NCBI GenBank assembly: GCA_028671895.1
Contig: CM053800.1
Span: 22,093,886-22,157,885 of the forward strand
Length of the DNA: 64,000 bases
Direction of reading: 5' to 3'
Origin: Oenanthe sinensis
Lineage: Eukaryota; Streptophyta; Magnoliopsida; Apiales; Apiaceae
Position numbers and translations under genes: made by a program. Positions 55,121 to 64,000 of this stretch are shown piece after piece; position 1 is the first letter of the stretch, and each line of letters opens with the position of its first letter. A model generated the notes under the pieces. That model did not search any database. It was given only the letters and a program-made list of their open reading frames with translations, and was not told the DNA's origin.

Positions 55121-55230
55121 GTCATCTCCAAAGGTTACCATCGGGGAGGCTTCTCAACCAACTGTGATATTAGAGCTTTAATCTTAATCATATGCCTCGA
55201 ACAATAAATGTCACGAAGTCACATAACTTT
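55121..55230 (-). pseudogene. Aspartic protease relic (pol)
   Basis: Reads DIYCSRHM followed by ALISQLVEK at about 55212-55148. In copia proteases this place has D-S-G-C-S-R-H-M, so serine and glycine of the catalytic triplet are replaced. The aspartate codon is 55210-55212. A frameshift near 55138 precedes VTFGDDSKG. No open protease frame remains upstream. Confidence 0.82.
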
Positions 55231-56039
55231 TGGCTTTAGTTACATACTCTGCAATCACAAATGATTAAGCTTCTTGGTACTCAATTTTAATTGAGTCCAG
55301 ATGGGTTAGAGATATTATCAGATATAACAACAACTTCAATATGCATAAAAGCACATGGATAGAAGAACTAACAAATTAATTACTAATTCTGTCTAGTCCA
55401 TTTCTATTGTTGTTTAACATTTTTAACTATCTCTAATTACCTAAGTCAGTTTTAGATTAATCCTCGAATCTACAAAACTTACTGATTACTTAGATAATTC
55501 TACCATCTTATCCCTAACAAGCAATACATGATCTAATATGACATTTAAGTGCAACTATGTGTGTGCAAGCAAATCATGTGAAAATAAGCACATAAACAAT
55601 TTAAGAATATGCAGAATATTTGAATAAAACATTATAAGCAATATCAAATTCCACATATACTTATCAAGTCATTTATCACAATAAGAACAAATATAAAATA
55701 TCTGATCTATGACCTGTTTGTCTATTAGCAATTTTCACAACATTAGCAGAGGTATTAAATCACAAAAGATTTAAATCAAGTTTTAAACAAATGTTTTAGG
55801 GATACACTTAACAGTCTAGCAACTATCTAATTCTTGATATTCATTTTACTGCATAGAAAATCAAGTATGAAATGTACTCACTAAACTCATATAATTAAGC
55901 ATGAAATCTTATTCTTAGCAATCAATTAAGCATTTAAGTCCTAAGATACTAACATGCTGACACGAGTCTAATACATTTCAAAACATAATAATTATACAAT
56001 TATGAATTAGATAAAGATATACTAGTTAGTAAGTGTACC
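55231..56039. other. AT-rich spacer between gag and protease relics
   Basis: About 0.8 kb where copia gag-pol is normally continuous coding sequence. I recognise no domain and no repeat; base composition is AT-rich with stops in all frames. It may be an eroded protease N-terminus plus inserted sequence. Confidence 0.5.
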
Positions 56040-56910
56040 TGTGAAGTGCTTAGTGATTCATCTCTAGTGTTGGTCATTGATGCCAGATATCCATTTGGTT
56101 CATCACTGTCACTGATAGAATCATCCTTTCATTTAACTTCATCAACAAATGATTTCCCTTGCTGCATCCTCACTAATGCATGAGATTCCTGCTTCAACCC
56201 AACATAGTGTCTGTCATCTTTTGCTTGTACAGGCTTCTTCAAACTGTGTAGCAAACCCCTGATCTTGTCTTTCAAAAATAAACCATCCCTGTCTTGCAAC
56301 CACCTCTTGAACTGATCTTGAAAATCTCCTTAATGGAATCTATAGGTAAGGACCTTAGATTTAGAATTGGGATTCCGTCTGAATCTGATGTCACTGAACT
56401 TCCTGTTGCCCTGCAGGCTTGTCTTGCAGTCCAGTTCTCAAGCTATTCCAAAGTGTCAAATTCACATGCAACACCTTGACCACTACCTCGAGCTACAACA
56501 TCTTCAATTCAGCTTCTAGGATCATTTCATTTTTGTTCAGAGGTTCTCAACCTTGACTTCAATCAAATTGGTTCCTGGGTCACAAATACAGTGGATATGC
56601 TAACAACTTCTGCTTTACCAAATATTATCTTCTTTAGCTCTTGTTCTAGTTCATAGGCTTTCAGCACATACAGGTCTTCTACAGACAATGTGGTTGTATC
56701 CTAAAATCCCTGTTGGCTGTATCCCTACGTTCCAGATAATCTGCAGTGTTAGCACGAACTTCCTGTAATCTCCTTGTAGTATTATCTTTAAGGCTTCTGT
56801 ACTGAGATGCTAGGATGTCCAGTTTGTTCTCCTTCACACTACTTAAACCCCTAAGATTTTTCATCTTCAAATTCAACTCAAACCAACTAAAAACTGTACC
56901 CAAATAATCT
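56040..56910 (-). pseudogene. gag relic
   Basis: The minus-strand frame 56903-56679 includes SSVKENKLDILASQYRSLKD and YLERRDTANRDF, followed in another frame by LSVEDLYVLKAYELEQE (about 56690-56638); together these match the C-terminal capsid region of plant copia gag. Next, FRRNPNSKSK (about 56380) and KKPVQAKD (56240-56217) flank where the CCHC zinc knuckle should be; there the sequence reads LKDKIRGLLHSL, with all three cysteines gone. ALVRMQQGKSF (about 56180) continues the gag tail. Much of the N-terminal capsid is deleted. Confidence 0.82.
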
Positions 56911-57023
56911 TTTCATAACCAGAATCAACTTCTTTGGATAATCTTCAGTCGATCTTCATTGTCTTCAATAACCCGTAAAAATCTTCAACTACTAACTTCT
57001 GAGCATCCTCGAATAAGTACTTA

Positions 57024-57215
57024 AGAAAAATTTAAATTTAAAGAATTTTTAATTTTCTTAGAAAATAAATTAATCAAAAATAAAAATTTACAAAACTTAA
57101 TTTTCAAGAATTTCGAATTTTCTTAAAAATTAAAATATTATAAATTAATATTTAAGAAAAATTTAATTAACAAGAATATTAAATTTTCTGGAAAAATAAA
57201 TAAATCTAAAATAGA
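57024..57215. repeat. About 65-bp AT-rich tandem repeats, cluster 1
   Basis: Degenerate units built on AGAAAAATTTAA...CAAGAATTT...AATTTTCTTA start near 57024, 57090 and 57154 (66 and 64 bp apart). They lie in the element's leader between gag and the primer site. Confidence 0.7.
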
Positions 57216-57510
57216 TATTAAAGTTCAAAACGTTAAGTAGGCCAAAATAGCATCTGAGGCGCTTATGTCCAAGGGTAACACTAATGATTCACATTTTTCC
57301 TCAAAAAGAAACTTCGCCAATATTAATACCTAAGACATGATTACACAGTAAAAATACTATATGATCATGTTTTAGAGTTTAATAAACATTGGTCAATTTT
57401 TATTCCGGAAACAAAAATTACACCAGGGGCAAATATCTTTTTCTGAGACGCAATTCAAAAATGAATACTCTGCGACGTCCAAGCAGCTTCGACACCCTTA
57501 ATTTAATATT
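57216..57510. other. Leader sequence between two AT-repeat clusters
   Basis: No frame or gene seen. GACGTCCAAGCAGCTTCGACACC at about 57474-57496 is repeated imperfectly as AGTCCAAACAGCTTCGGCAC at about 58318-58337. The leader therefore appears to have an internal duplication at roughly 0.84 kb spacing. Confidence 0.5.
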
Positions 57511-57715
57511 TAAGAAAAAATTAAATTTCCAAAAATTTTAATTTTCTTAAAAAATAAATTAATCAAAAATAAATATTTATAGAAAAATTTAATTTTCAAG
57601 AATTTTAAATTTTCTTAAAAATTAAATAAATCGTAAATTAATATTTAAGAAAAATTTAAAGTTAAGAATTTAAAATTTTTTAAAACATAATAAATCGAAA
57701 ATAAAAAATTTCAGA
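57511..57715. repeat. About 67-bp AT-rich tandem repeats, cluster 2
   Basis: Same family as cluster 1: unit starts near 57512, 57581 and 57648 (about 68 bp apart), with the phrases CAAGAATTTTAAATTTTC and AAATTAATATTTAAG. The two clusters are separated by about 300 bp of non-repetitive sequence. Confidence 0.7.
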
Positions 57716-57723
57716 ATGCGGCT

Positions 57724-57772
57724 CCGATAGTTAGTAACTATCGGGGACGTGTCGATAGTTAATAACTATCGG
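57724..57772. promoter_or_regulatory. Two palindromes in the leader, matching the LTR palindrome
   Basis: Arms CCGATAGTTA/TAACTATCGG with a 1-nt centre occur at 57724-57744; a second copy at 57752-57772 begins TCGATAGTTA, so its outermost base pair is broken. The arms equal those at 47347-47367 in the left LTR. Likely regulatory or structural, but no binding factor can be named from sequence. Confidence 0.6.
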
Positions 57773-58000
57773 ACAAAAGCTTTCTATTCCCGCGCGAGCA
57801 TGACCAAGTCAACCTGCTGTCTTTGCCTTTTTCTTTTATTTCTCTTTTGCGCGCGTGACTTGACAAGCTATTCACTGAATTCTTGTTTGGTCGAGAATTG
57901 GCCACCAAATTATGCTTCTGCTGAGTACTGCTGCCTTAAAAAAAAATGGACCAACATTTGTTTAATAAATTTAAACTTTAAACTTTATTAAATTTGTAAA

Positions 58001-58290
58001 ATAAACTAATTAAAATTTATAATATAAACTAATAAAAGTTTATAAAACAAATTTTATAAAAGTTTATAAAATAAATTTAATAATAAGTTTATAAAACGAA
58101 CTAATTAAAATTTATAATATAAACTAATAAAAGTTTATAAAACAAATTTTATAAAAGTTTATAAAATAAATTTAATAATAAGTTTATAAAACAAACTAAT
58201 TAAAATTTATAATATAAACTAATAAAAGTTTATAAAATAAATTTTATAAAAGTTTATAAAATAAACTTATTAAAAGTTTATAATTAAACT
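58001..58290. repeat. 95-bp AT-rich tandem repeat, three copies
   Basis: CTAATTAAAATTTATAATAT begins at 58006, 58101 and 58196, exactly 95 bp apart. The first two units are nearly identical; the third is altered and fades by about 58290. Within each unit, TTTATAAAA phrases form a finer repeat. The array sits about 100 bp from the primer-binding site in the leader. Confidence 0.88.
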
Positions 58291-58385
58291 TATTTAACAA
58301 GGCCTCTAAACATTTTGAGTCCAAACAGCTTCGGCACGGTGAGCTTCACTGGGCTACGGATCCTGATTTGTATATCAACCAGTCA

Positions 58386-58397
58386 GCTCTGATACCA
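58386..58397 (-). promoter_or_regulatory. Primer-binding site for initiator-Met tRNA
   Basis: On the minus strand TGGTATCAGAGC begins two bases (AT) after the LTR end ...CCTAACA. This is the usual plant tRNA-iMet-complementary primer site of copia elements and marks the right LTR as the 5' LTR. Confidence 0.95.
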
Positions 58398-58399
58398 AT

Positions 58400-60205
58400 T
58401 GTTAGGCCCCGGAAGTATCGTAGAAGGGGGGTTGAATACGATACTCACTAAATTAAAAAATTCTTTCGAATCTTTTACGGATAAATAAATTTAGAGTTCG
58501 GTTAGTGGGCTCGTGTTCTTGAGATGAATAGTGTTTACGGAGCTGTTTACTAATTTTCTGTGTTTAGGTTTAATCATTTCGGTTCTAGAAAATTAGCAGT
58601 AAAATAAATAACACAAGATTCGGGGAATATATCATTTGATAAATATAAACCCTGAGGTTGCTACACCCGGTCAACAAATCCGGTCCGAAGAACAAGTTCT
58701 TCGCTGCTTAACAAAAACATATAACTCTCAATTTCCTATACAAGTATTTCTAGATCAGTACAAAGGAAACTAAGACCGTAGAGAGTGATATATAGTGGTC
58801 CTGAACATTTTCCGTTAAGGGACCGACCACTAATACATCTCCGGTGAAGAGGTATAGATTTTCTGGGTGTTCTCTCTTCTCCGGCTGTGCTTCTCTCCCT
58901 CTGGATATTTTTGTTGTGTTGCAGAAGACTTACTCAAATGAATGGCTCTGCTTCAATTATGTGTAGACTTTTTCAACTAAGATACGTGGCCCATTTTGTG
59001 CCAAGTAAACTAGTTGCAGCTCACTTCTGTTTTTGCTTAAGTATCGGAACAATTTACTGAGTAAATGTTTAACCATCGATGAGTCTGTAGAATAAGTATC
59101 GGAGGATTAAAACAATTCCTGAAATAAAATCAATTACTTCAAACATGAGTAACCATCGGCAAGTGGGTTGGTGGGTTCTTTGCTTTTGTTTCCTTTTTCG
59201 ATAGTTAATAACTATCGGCATATAAGACAAAATAAGCCCTTTTCATTTCACCAATTCTTTTCCATTTCACCCGATGGTTGTTAACCATCTGTGAATAAGA
59301 CAAAATAGCTTGTTAACCATCGGTGAATGAGACGAAACAGCTTGACCAAGTTGACTTCTGGATACAGCTTCTGTAGTCTTCTTTACTTAGCCAATTTCGA
59401 ACCTGTTAAGCTCTTAATATAATTTCTTCCACTGCAACCAAGTCAAATAAATATTTCCTTGTTAATTCGACATTGATTTATTCTGAGCTTCATCATATAC
59501 CACTTCACTTGTTACCCATTTCAGTAAATAGTCAATTCTTCTCATTCATAGATGCAATTCTCAATCTCTTTTGTGTTGACGTTTGGTGCAACTGGTCTGG
59601 TTCACAAACGACTAACACGATCTTGATCTTCACATCTTCTTTACAATACAATTGACTTTGTTCCTTGTTGATTAGAAGTGCTTCGATTGTAAGTACATTG
59701 GAATCCTCTGGCACTTATGCTGAACCATAAACATATCTGAAACCCTGAACATCTTCGAACTTTATCCTTCACTGAAGTCTGAACATATGAATGAACTTCC
59801 TCCAGCAATCTATAATAGACTCCAAGATTCCATCTAATATTTTGATTCTTTGTATTTGCCGTATATTCTATCTTATCGATTCCTGTACTTGTGCTCTGCA
59901 ATTCATTGCTTGACTAACTTGCAGATTTGGATCACTAGAATCTTTCTGGTACTTTGACAACTGCTTCACTGCTTCCACATCCTTGAATACTTCAACCTTT
60001 ATTCTTCACTGAGGCATGAACATATTAATGAACTTCTTCCAGTGAGCTAATGCTTCAAGTCTGTAGATTTCTTCTTTATCCTTTGTCTTTACCAAGTCTT
60101 CATGTCTTCCTGATTCCGGTGATAACTTCATATTATTTACACGTCCTGTTCTTGTGTTGAGTTATAACCCTATGTTACATATAGGTCTATACATACAGCC
60201 TTTCA
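58400..60205 (-). repeat. LTR, right copy (5' LTR of the element)
   Basis: Same 1,806 bp as 46549-48354, with T at 59198 where the left copy has C. Transcription of the element would start inside this LTR and run toward lower coordinates. The palindrome copy here (59198-59218) has lost its outermost base pair through that single change. Confidence 0.97.
58638..58650 (-). promoter_or_regulatory. Possible TATA box in the 5' LTR
   Basis: Minus strand reads GTTTATATTTATC, about 240 bp before the inner LTR end, a plausible place for a copia U3/R boundary. Other AT-rich spots exist, so this is a weak call. Confidence 0.25.
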
Positions 60206-60210
60206 ATAAC
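60206..60210. repeat. Target-site duplication, right copy (ATAAC)
   Basis: Identical to 46544-46548 and directly abutting the right LTR end ...CTTTCA. Confidence 0.95.
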
Positions 60211-63200
60211 AACTTCTGACTTGATTCTTGACTCATTCGTACTTGGAAACAACTTGTAGATTCATTCTTGACTCGTTTAAACATGGAAACAACTTGTAAA
60301 ATCTTTTAAGATTATTCTTGGCTCGTTCGAACATGAAAACAATTCATAACAACTTCTGACTTCATTTTTGAGTCGTTCAAACATGGAAACACCTTATAAA
60401 TAAACTCTTGTAGGATTATTCTTGGCTCATTTGAACATGAAAACAATTCATAACAACTTCTGACTTCATTCTTGACTCATTCGAACTTGGAAACAACTTG
60501 TAGCTTCATTCTTGACTCATTTGAACAAGGAAACAACTTGTAAAATCTTCTAAGATTATTCTTGGCTCATTTGAACATGAAAACAATTCATAACAACTTC
60601 TGACTTCATTCTTGACTCATTCGAACTTGGAAACAACTTGTAGCTTCATTCTTGACTCATTTGAACATGGGAACAACCTGTAAACTCTTGTAGGATCATT
60701 CTTGGCTCATTTGAACATGAAAATAATTCATAACAACTTGAGACTTCATTTTTGAGTCGTTCTAACATGGAAACACCTTATAAATTCTTGTAGGATTATT
60801 CTTGGTTCATTTCAACATGAAAATAATTCATAACAACTTCTGACTTTATTCTTGACTTATTCGAACTTGGAAACAACTTCTAGCTTCATTCTTGACTCGT
60901 TTAAACATGGAAACAACTTGTAAAATCTTCTAAGATTATTCTTGGCTCATTTGAACATGAAAACAATTCATAACAACTTCTGACTTCATTCTTGACTAAT
61001 TCGAACTTGGAAACAACTTGTAGATTCATTCTTGACTCATTTGAACATGGAAACAACTTGTAAACTCTTGTAGGATCATTCTTGGCTCATTCGAACATTA
61101 AAAATAATTCATAACAACTTGAGACGTCATTTTTGACTCGTTCAAACATGGAAATACGTTATAAACTCTTGTAGGATTATTCTTGGCTCATTTGAACATG
61201 AAAACAATTCATGACAACTTCTGACTTAATTCTTGACTCATTCGAACTTGGAAACAACTTCTAGCTTCATTCTTGACTCATTTGAACATGGAAACAACTT
61301 GTAAAATCTTCTAAGATTATTCTTGGCTCATTTGAACATGAAAACAATTCATAACAACTTCTGACTTCATTCTTGACTCATTCGAACTTGGAAACAACTT
61401 GTAGCTTCATTCTTGACTCATTTGAACATGGGAACAACCTGTAAACTCTTGTAGGATCATTCTTGGCTCATTTGAACATGAAAATAATTCATAACAACTT
61501 GAGACTTCATTTTTGAGTCGTTAAAACATGGAAACACCTTATAAATTCTTGTAGGATTATTCTTGGTTCATTTGAACATGAAAATAATTCATAACAACTT
61601 CTGACTTTATTCTTGACTCATTCGAACTTGGAAACAACTTCTAGCTTCATTCTTGACTCGTTTAAACATGGAAACAACTTGTAAAATCTTCTAAGATTAT
61701 TCTTGGCTCATTTGAACATGAAAACAATTCATAACAACTTCTGACTTCATTCTTGACTAATTCGAACTTGGAAACAACTTGTAGATTCATTCTTGACTCA
61801 TTTGAACATGGAAACAACTTGTAAACTCTTGTAGGATCATTCTTGGCTCATTTGAACATGAAAATAATTCATAACAACTTGAGACTTCATTTTTGAGTCG
61901 TTAAAACATGGAAACACCTTATAAACTCTTGTAGGATTATTCTTGGCTCATTTGAACATGAAAATAATTCATAACAACTTCTGACTTCATTCTTGACTCA
62001 TTCGAACTTGGAAACAACTTCTAGCTTCATTCTTGACTCGTTTAAACATGGAAACAACTTGTAAAATCTTTTAAGATTATTCTTGGCTCGTTTGAACATG
62101 AAAACAATTCATAACAAGTTCTGACTTCATTTTTGAGTCGTTCAAACATGGAAACACCTTATAAATAAACTCTTGTAGGATTATTCTTGGCTCATTTGAA
62201 CATGAAAACAATTCATAACAACTTCTGACTTCATTCTTGACTCATTCGAACTTGGAAACAACTTGTAGCTTCATTCTTGACTCATTTGAACATGGGAACA
62301 ACCTGTAAACTCTTGTAGGATCATTCTTGGCTCATTTGAACATGAAAATAATTCATAACAACTTGAGACTTCATTTTTGAGTCGTTAAAACATGGAAACA
62401 CCTTATAAATTCTTGTAGGATTATTCTTGGTTCATTTGAACATGAAAATAATTCATAACAACTTCTGACTTTATTCTTGACTCATTCGAACTTGGAAACA
62501 ACTTCTAGCTTCATTCTTGACTCGTTTAAACATGGAAACAACTTGTAAAATCTTCTAAGATTATTCTTGGCTCATTTGAACATGAAAACAATTCATAACA
62601 ACTTCTGACTTCATTCTTGACTAATTCGAACTTGGAAACAACTTGTAGATTCATTCTTGACTCATTTGAACATGGAAACAACTTGTAAACTCTTGTAGGA
62701 TCATTCTTGGCTCATTTGAACATAAAAATAATTCATAACAACTTGAGACTTCATTTTTGAGTCGTTAAAACATGGAAACACCTTATAAACTCTTGTAGGA
62801 TTATTCTTGGCTCATTTGAACATGAAAATAATTCATAACAACTTCTGACTTCATTCTTGACTCATTCGAACTTGGAAACAACTTCTAGCTTCTTTCTTGA
62901 CTCGTTTAAACATGGAAACAACTTGTAAAATCTTTTAAGATTATTCTTGGCTCGTTTGAACATGAAAACAATTCATAACAAGTTCTGACTTCATTTTTTA
63001 GTCGTTCAAACATGGAAACACCTTATAAATAAACTCTTGTAGGATTATTCTTGGCTCATTTGAACATGAAAACAATTCATAACAACTTCTGACTTCATTC
63101 TTGACTCATTCGAACTTGGAAACAACTTGTAGCTTCATTCTTGACTCATTTGAACATGGAAACAACTTGTAAACTCTTGTAGGATCATTCTTGGCTCATT

Positions 63201-64000
63201 TGAACATTAAAAATAATTCATAACAACTTGAGACGTCATTTTTGACTCGTTAAAACATGGAAACACCTTATAAACTCTTGTAGGATTATTCTTGGCTCAT
63301 TTGAACATGAAAACAATTCATGACAACTTCTGACTTAATTCTTGACTCATTCGAACTTGGAAACAACTTCTAGCTTCATTCTTGACTCGTTTAAACATGG
63401 AAACAACTTGTAAAATCTTTTAAGATTATTCTTGGCTCATTTGAACATGAAAACAATTCATAACAACTTCTAACTTCATTCTTGACTCATTCGAACTTGG
63501 AAACAACTTGTAGATTCATTCTTGACTCGTTTAAACATGGAAACAACTTGTAAAATCTTTTAAGATTATTCTTGGCTCGTTTGAACATGAAAACAATTCA
63601 TAACAACTTCTGACTTCATTTTTGAGTCGTTCAAACATGGAAACACCTTATAAATAAACTCTTGTAGGATTATTCTTGGCTCATTTGAACATGAAAACAA
63701 TTCATAACAACTTCTGACTTCATTCTTGACTCATTCGAACTTGGAAACAACTTGTAGCTTCATTCTTGACTCATTTGAACATGGAAACATCTTGTAAACT
63801 CTTTTAGGATTATTCTTCGCTCATTTGAAAATGAAAACAATTCATAACAACTTCTGACTTCATTCTTGACTTATTCGAGCTTGGAAACAACTTCTAGCTT
63901 CATTCTTGACTTGTTTAAACATGAAAACAACTTGTAAAATCTTCTAAGATTATTCTTGGCTCATTTGAACATGAAAACAATTCATAACAACTTCTGACTT
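60206..64000. repeat. Satellite array, zone 2 continued
   Basis: Begins with the second ATAAC and continues AACTTCTGACTTGATTCTTG, the remainder of the interrupted C subunit. The following words (CATTCGTACTTGG, GTAGATTCATTC, GCTCGTTCGAACATG, then the TAAATAAACTC marker at 60398) reproduce 45161-45351 in order. Further markers fall at about 62164, 63026 and 63652. The array runs past the end of the window. Confidence 0.95.

Larger units (their letters stand above)
46549..60205 (-). mobile_element. Ty1/copia LTR retrotransposon, Sirevirus-like, non-autonomous
   Basis: Complete 13,657-bp element in minus orientation: 1,806-bp LTRs with TG...CA ends, 5-bp target duplication, tRNA-iMet primer site beside the right LTR and a polypurine tract beside the left LTR. 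The domain order gag, protease, integrase, reverse transcriptase, RNase H identifies Ty1/copia. Long LTRs, several polypurine tracts, repeated palindromes, a long leader and a long 3' region with an extra coding relic fit the Sirevirus (SIRE/Maximus) lineage as I know it. No domain is intact, so mobility must have depended on proteins supplied in trans. Lineage assignment is less certain than superfamily. Confidence 0.93.

Noticed and set aside
57749..57991. 80-codon plus-strand frame with a hydrophobic stretch
   Set aside because: It overlaps a palindrome and AT-rich leader of the retrotransposon, opposite to its transcription, with no homology I recognise.
46549..60205. Endogenous pararetrovirus or Ty3/gypsy element
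   Set aside because: LTRs with target duplication exclude a pararetrovirus, and integrase lies before RT, which is the Ty1/copia order rather than Ty3/gypsy.

Overview
The window is plant heterochromatin: about 50.3 kb of one AT-rich tandem satellite, interrupted by a single 13,657-bp LTR retrotransposon at 46549-60205. I found no host gene, tRNA or rRNA, and no open reading frame that looks like a working gene. The retrotransposon is Ty1/copia, most likely the Sirevirus (SIRE/Maximus) lineage, which points to a flowering plant. The satellite has a 40-bp core with 50-bp derivatives. That architecture recalls the 39-40 bp subunits of the carrot centromeric repeat as I remember them, but I cannot confirm a species or a centromere from sequence alone.

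Satellite (1-46548 and 60206-64000). Three related subunits, A (40 bp), B (50 bp) and C (50 bp), are joined into two words: a 140-bp trimer C-A-B and a 100-bp dimer C-B. Words are strung into higher-order repeats (HORs). Bases 1-3996 are four consecutive 999-bp HORs (5 trimers + 3 dimers - 1 bp). A 3,335-bp block is tandemly duplicated at about 7923-14592. A 1,240-bp HOR (6 trimers + 4 dimers) occupies about 15.2-18.9 kb. Near 18.94 kb the array switches to a second HOR family with its own diagnostic variants and 764, about 1,385, 1,761 and 4,947-bp offsets. A 79-bp fragment at 18599-18677 looks like the poly(A) tail end of a LINE.

Retrotransposon (46549-60205, minus orientation). It has 1,806-bp LTRs at 46549-48354 and 58400-60205 with one visible difference, a perfect 5-bp target duplication (ATAAC), a tRNA-iMet primer site at 58386-58397, and a polypurine tract at 48355-48368 with upstream copies. 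Reading right to left inside it are an AT-rich leader with tandem repeats and palindromes, then relics of gag, protease, integrase, reverse transcriptase and RNase H, then about 4.1 kb of 3' sequence with a decayed third coding region. Every enzymatic domain is broken by stops, frameshifts, deletions or loss of catalytic residues.

The main biological point is the contrast between nearly identical LTRs with a perfect target duplication (recent insertion) and an interior that appears long dead. The simplest reading is a non-autonomous Sirevirus family copied in trans by an autonomous relative and landing in a probably centromeric or pericentromeric satellite. When the element and one target duplication are removed computationally, the flanking 1,385-bp HOR is restored in phase.
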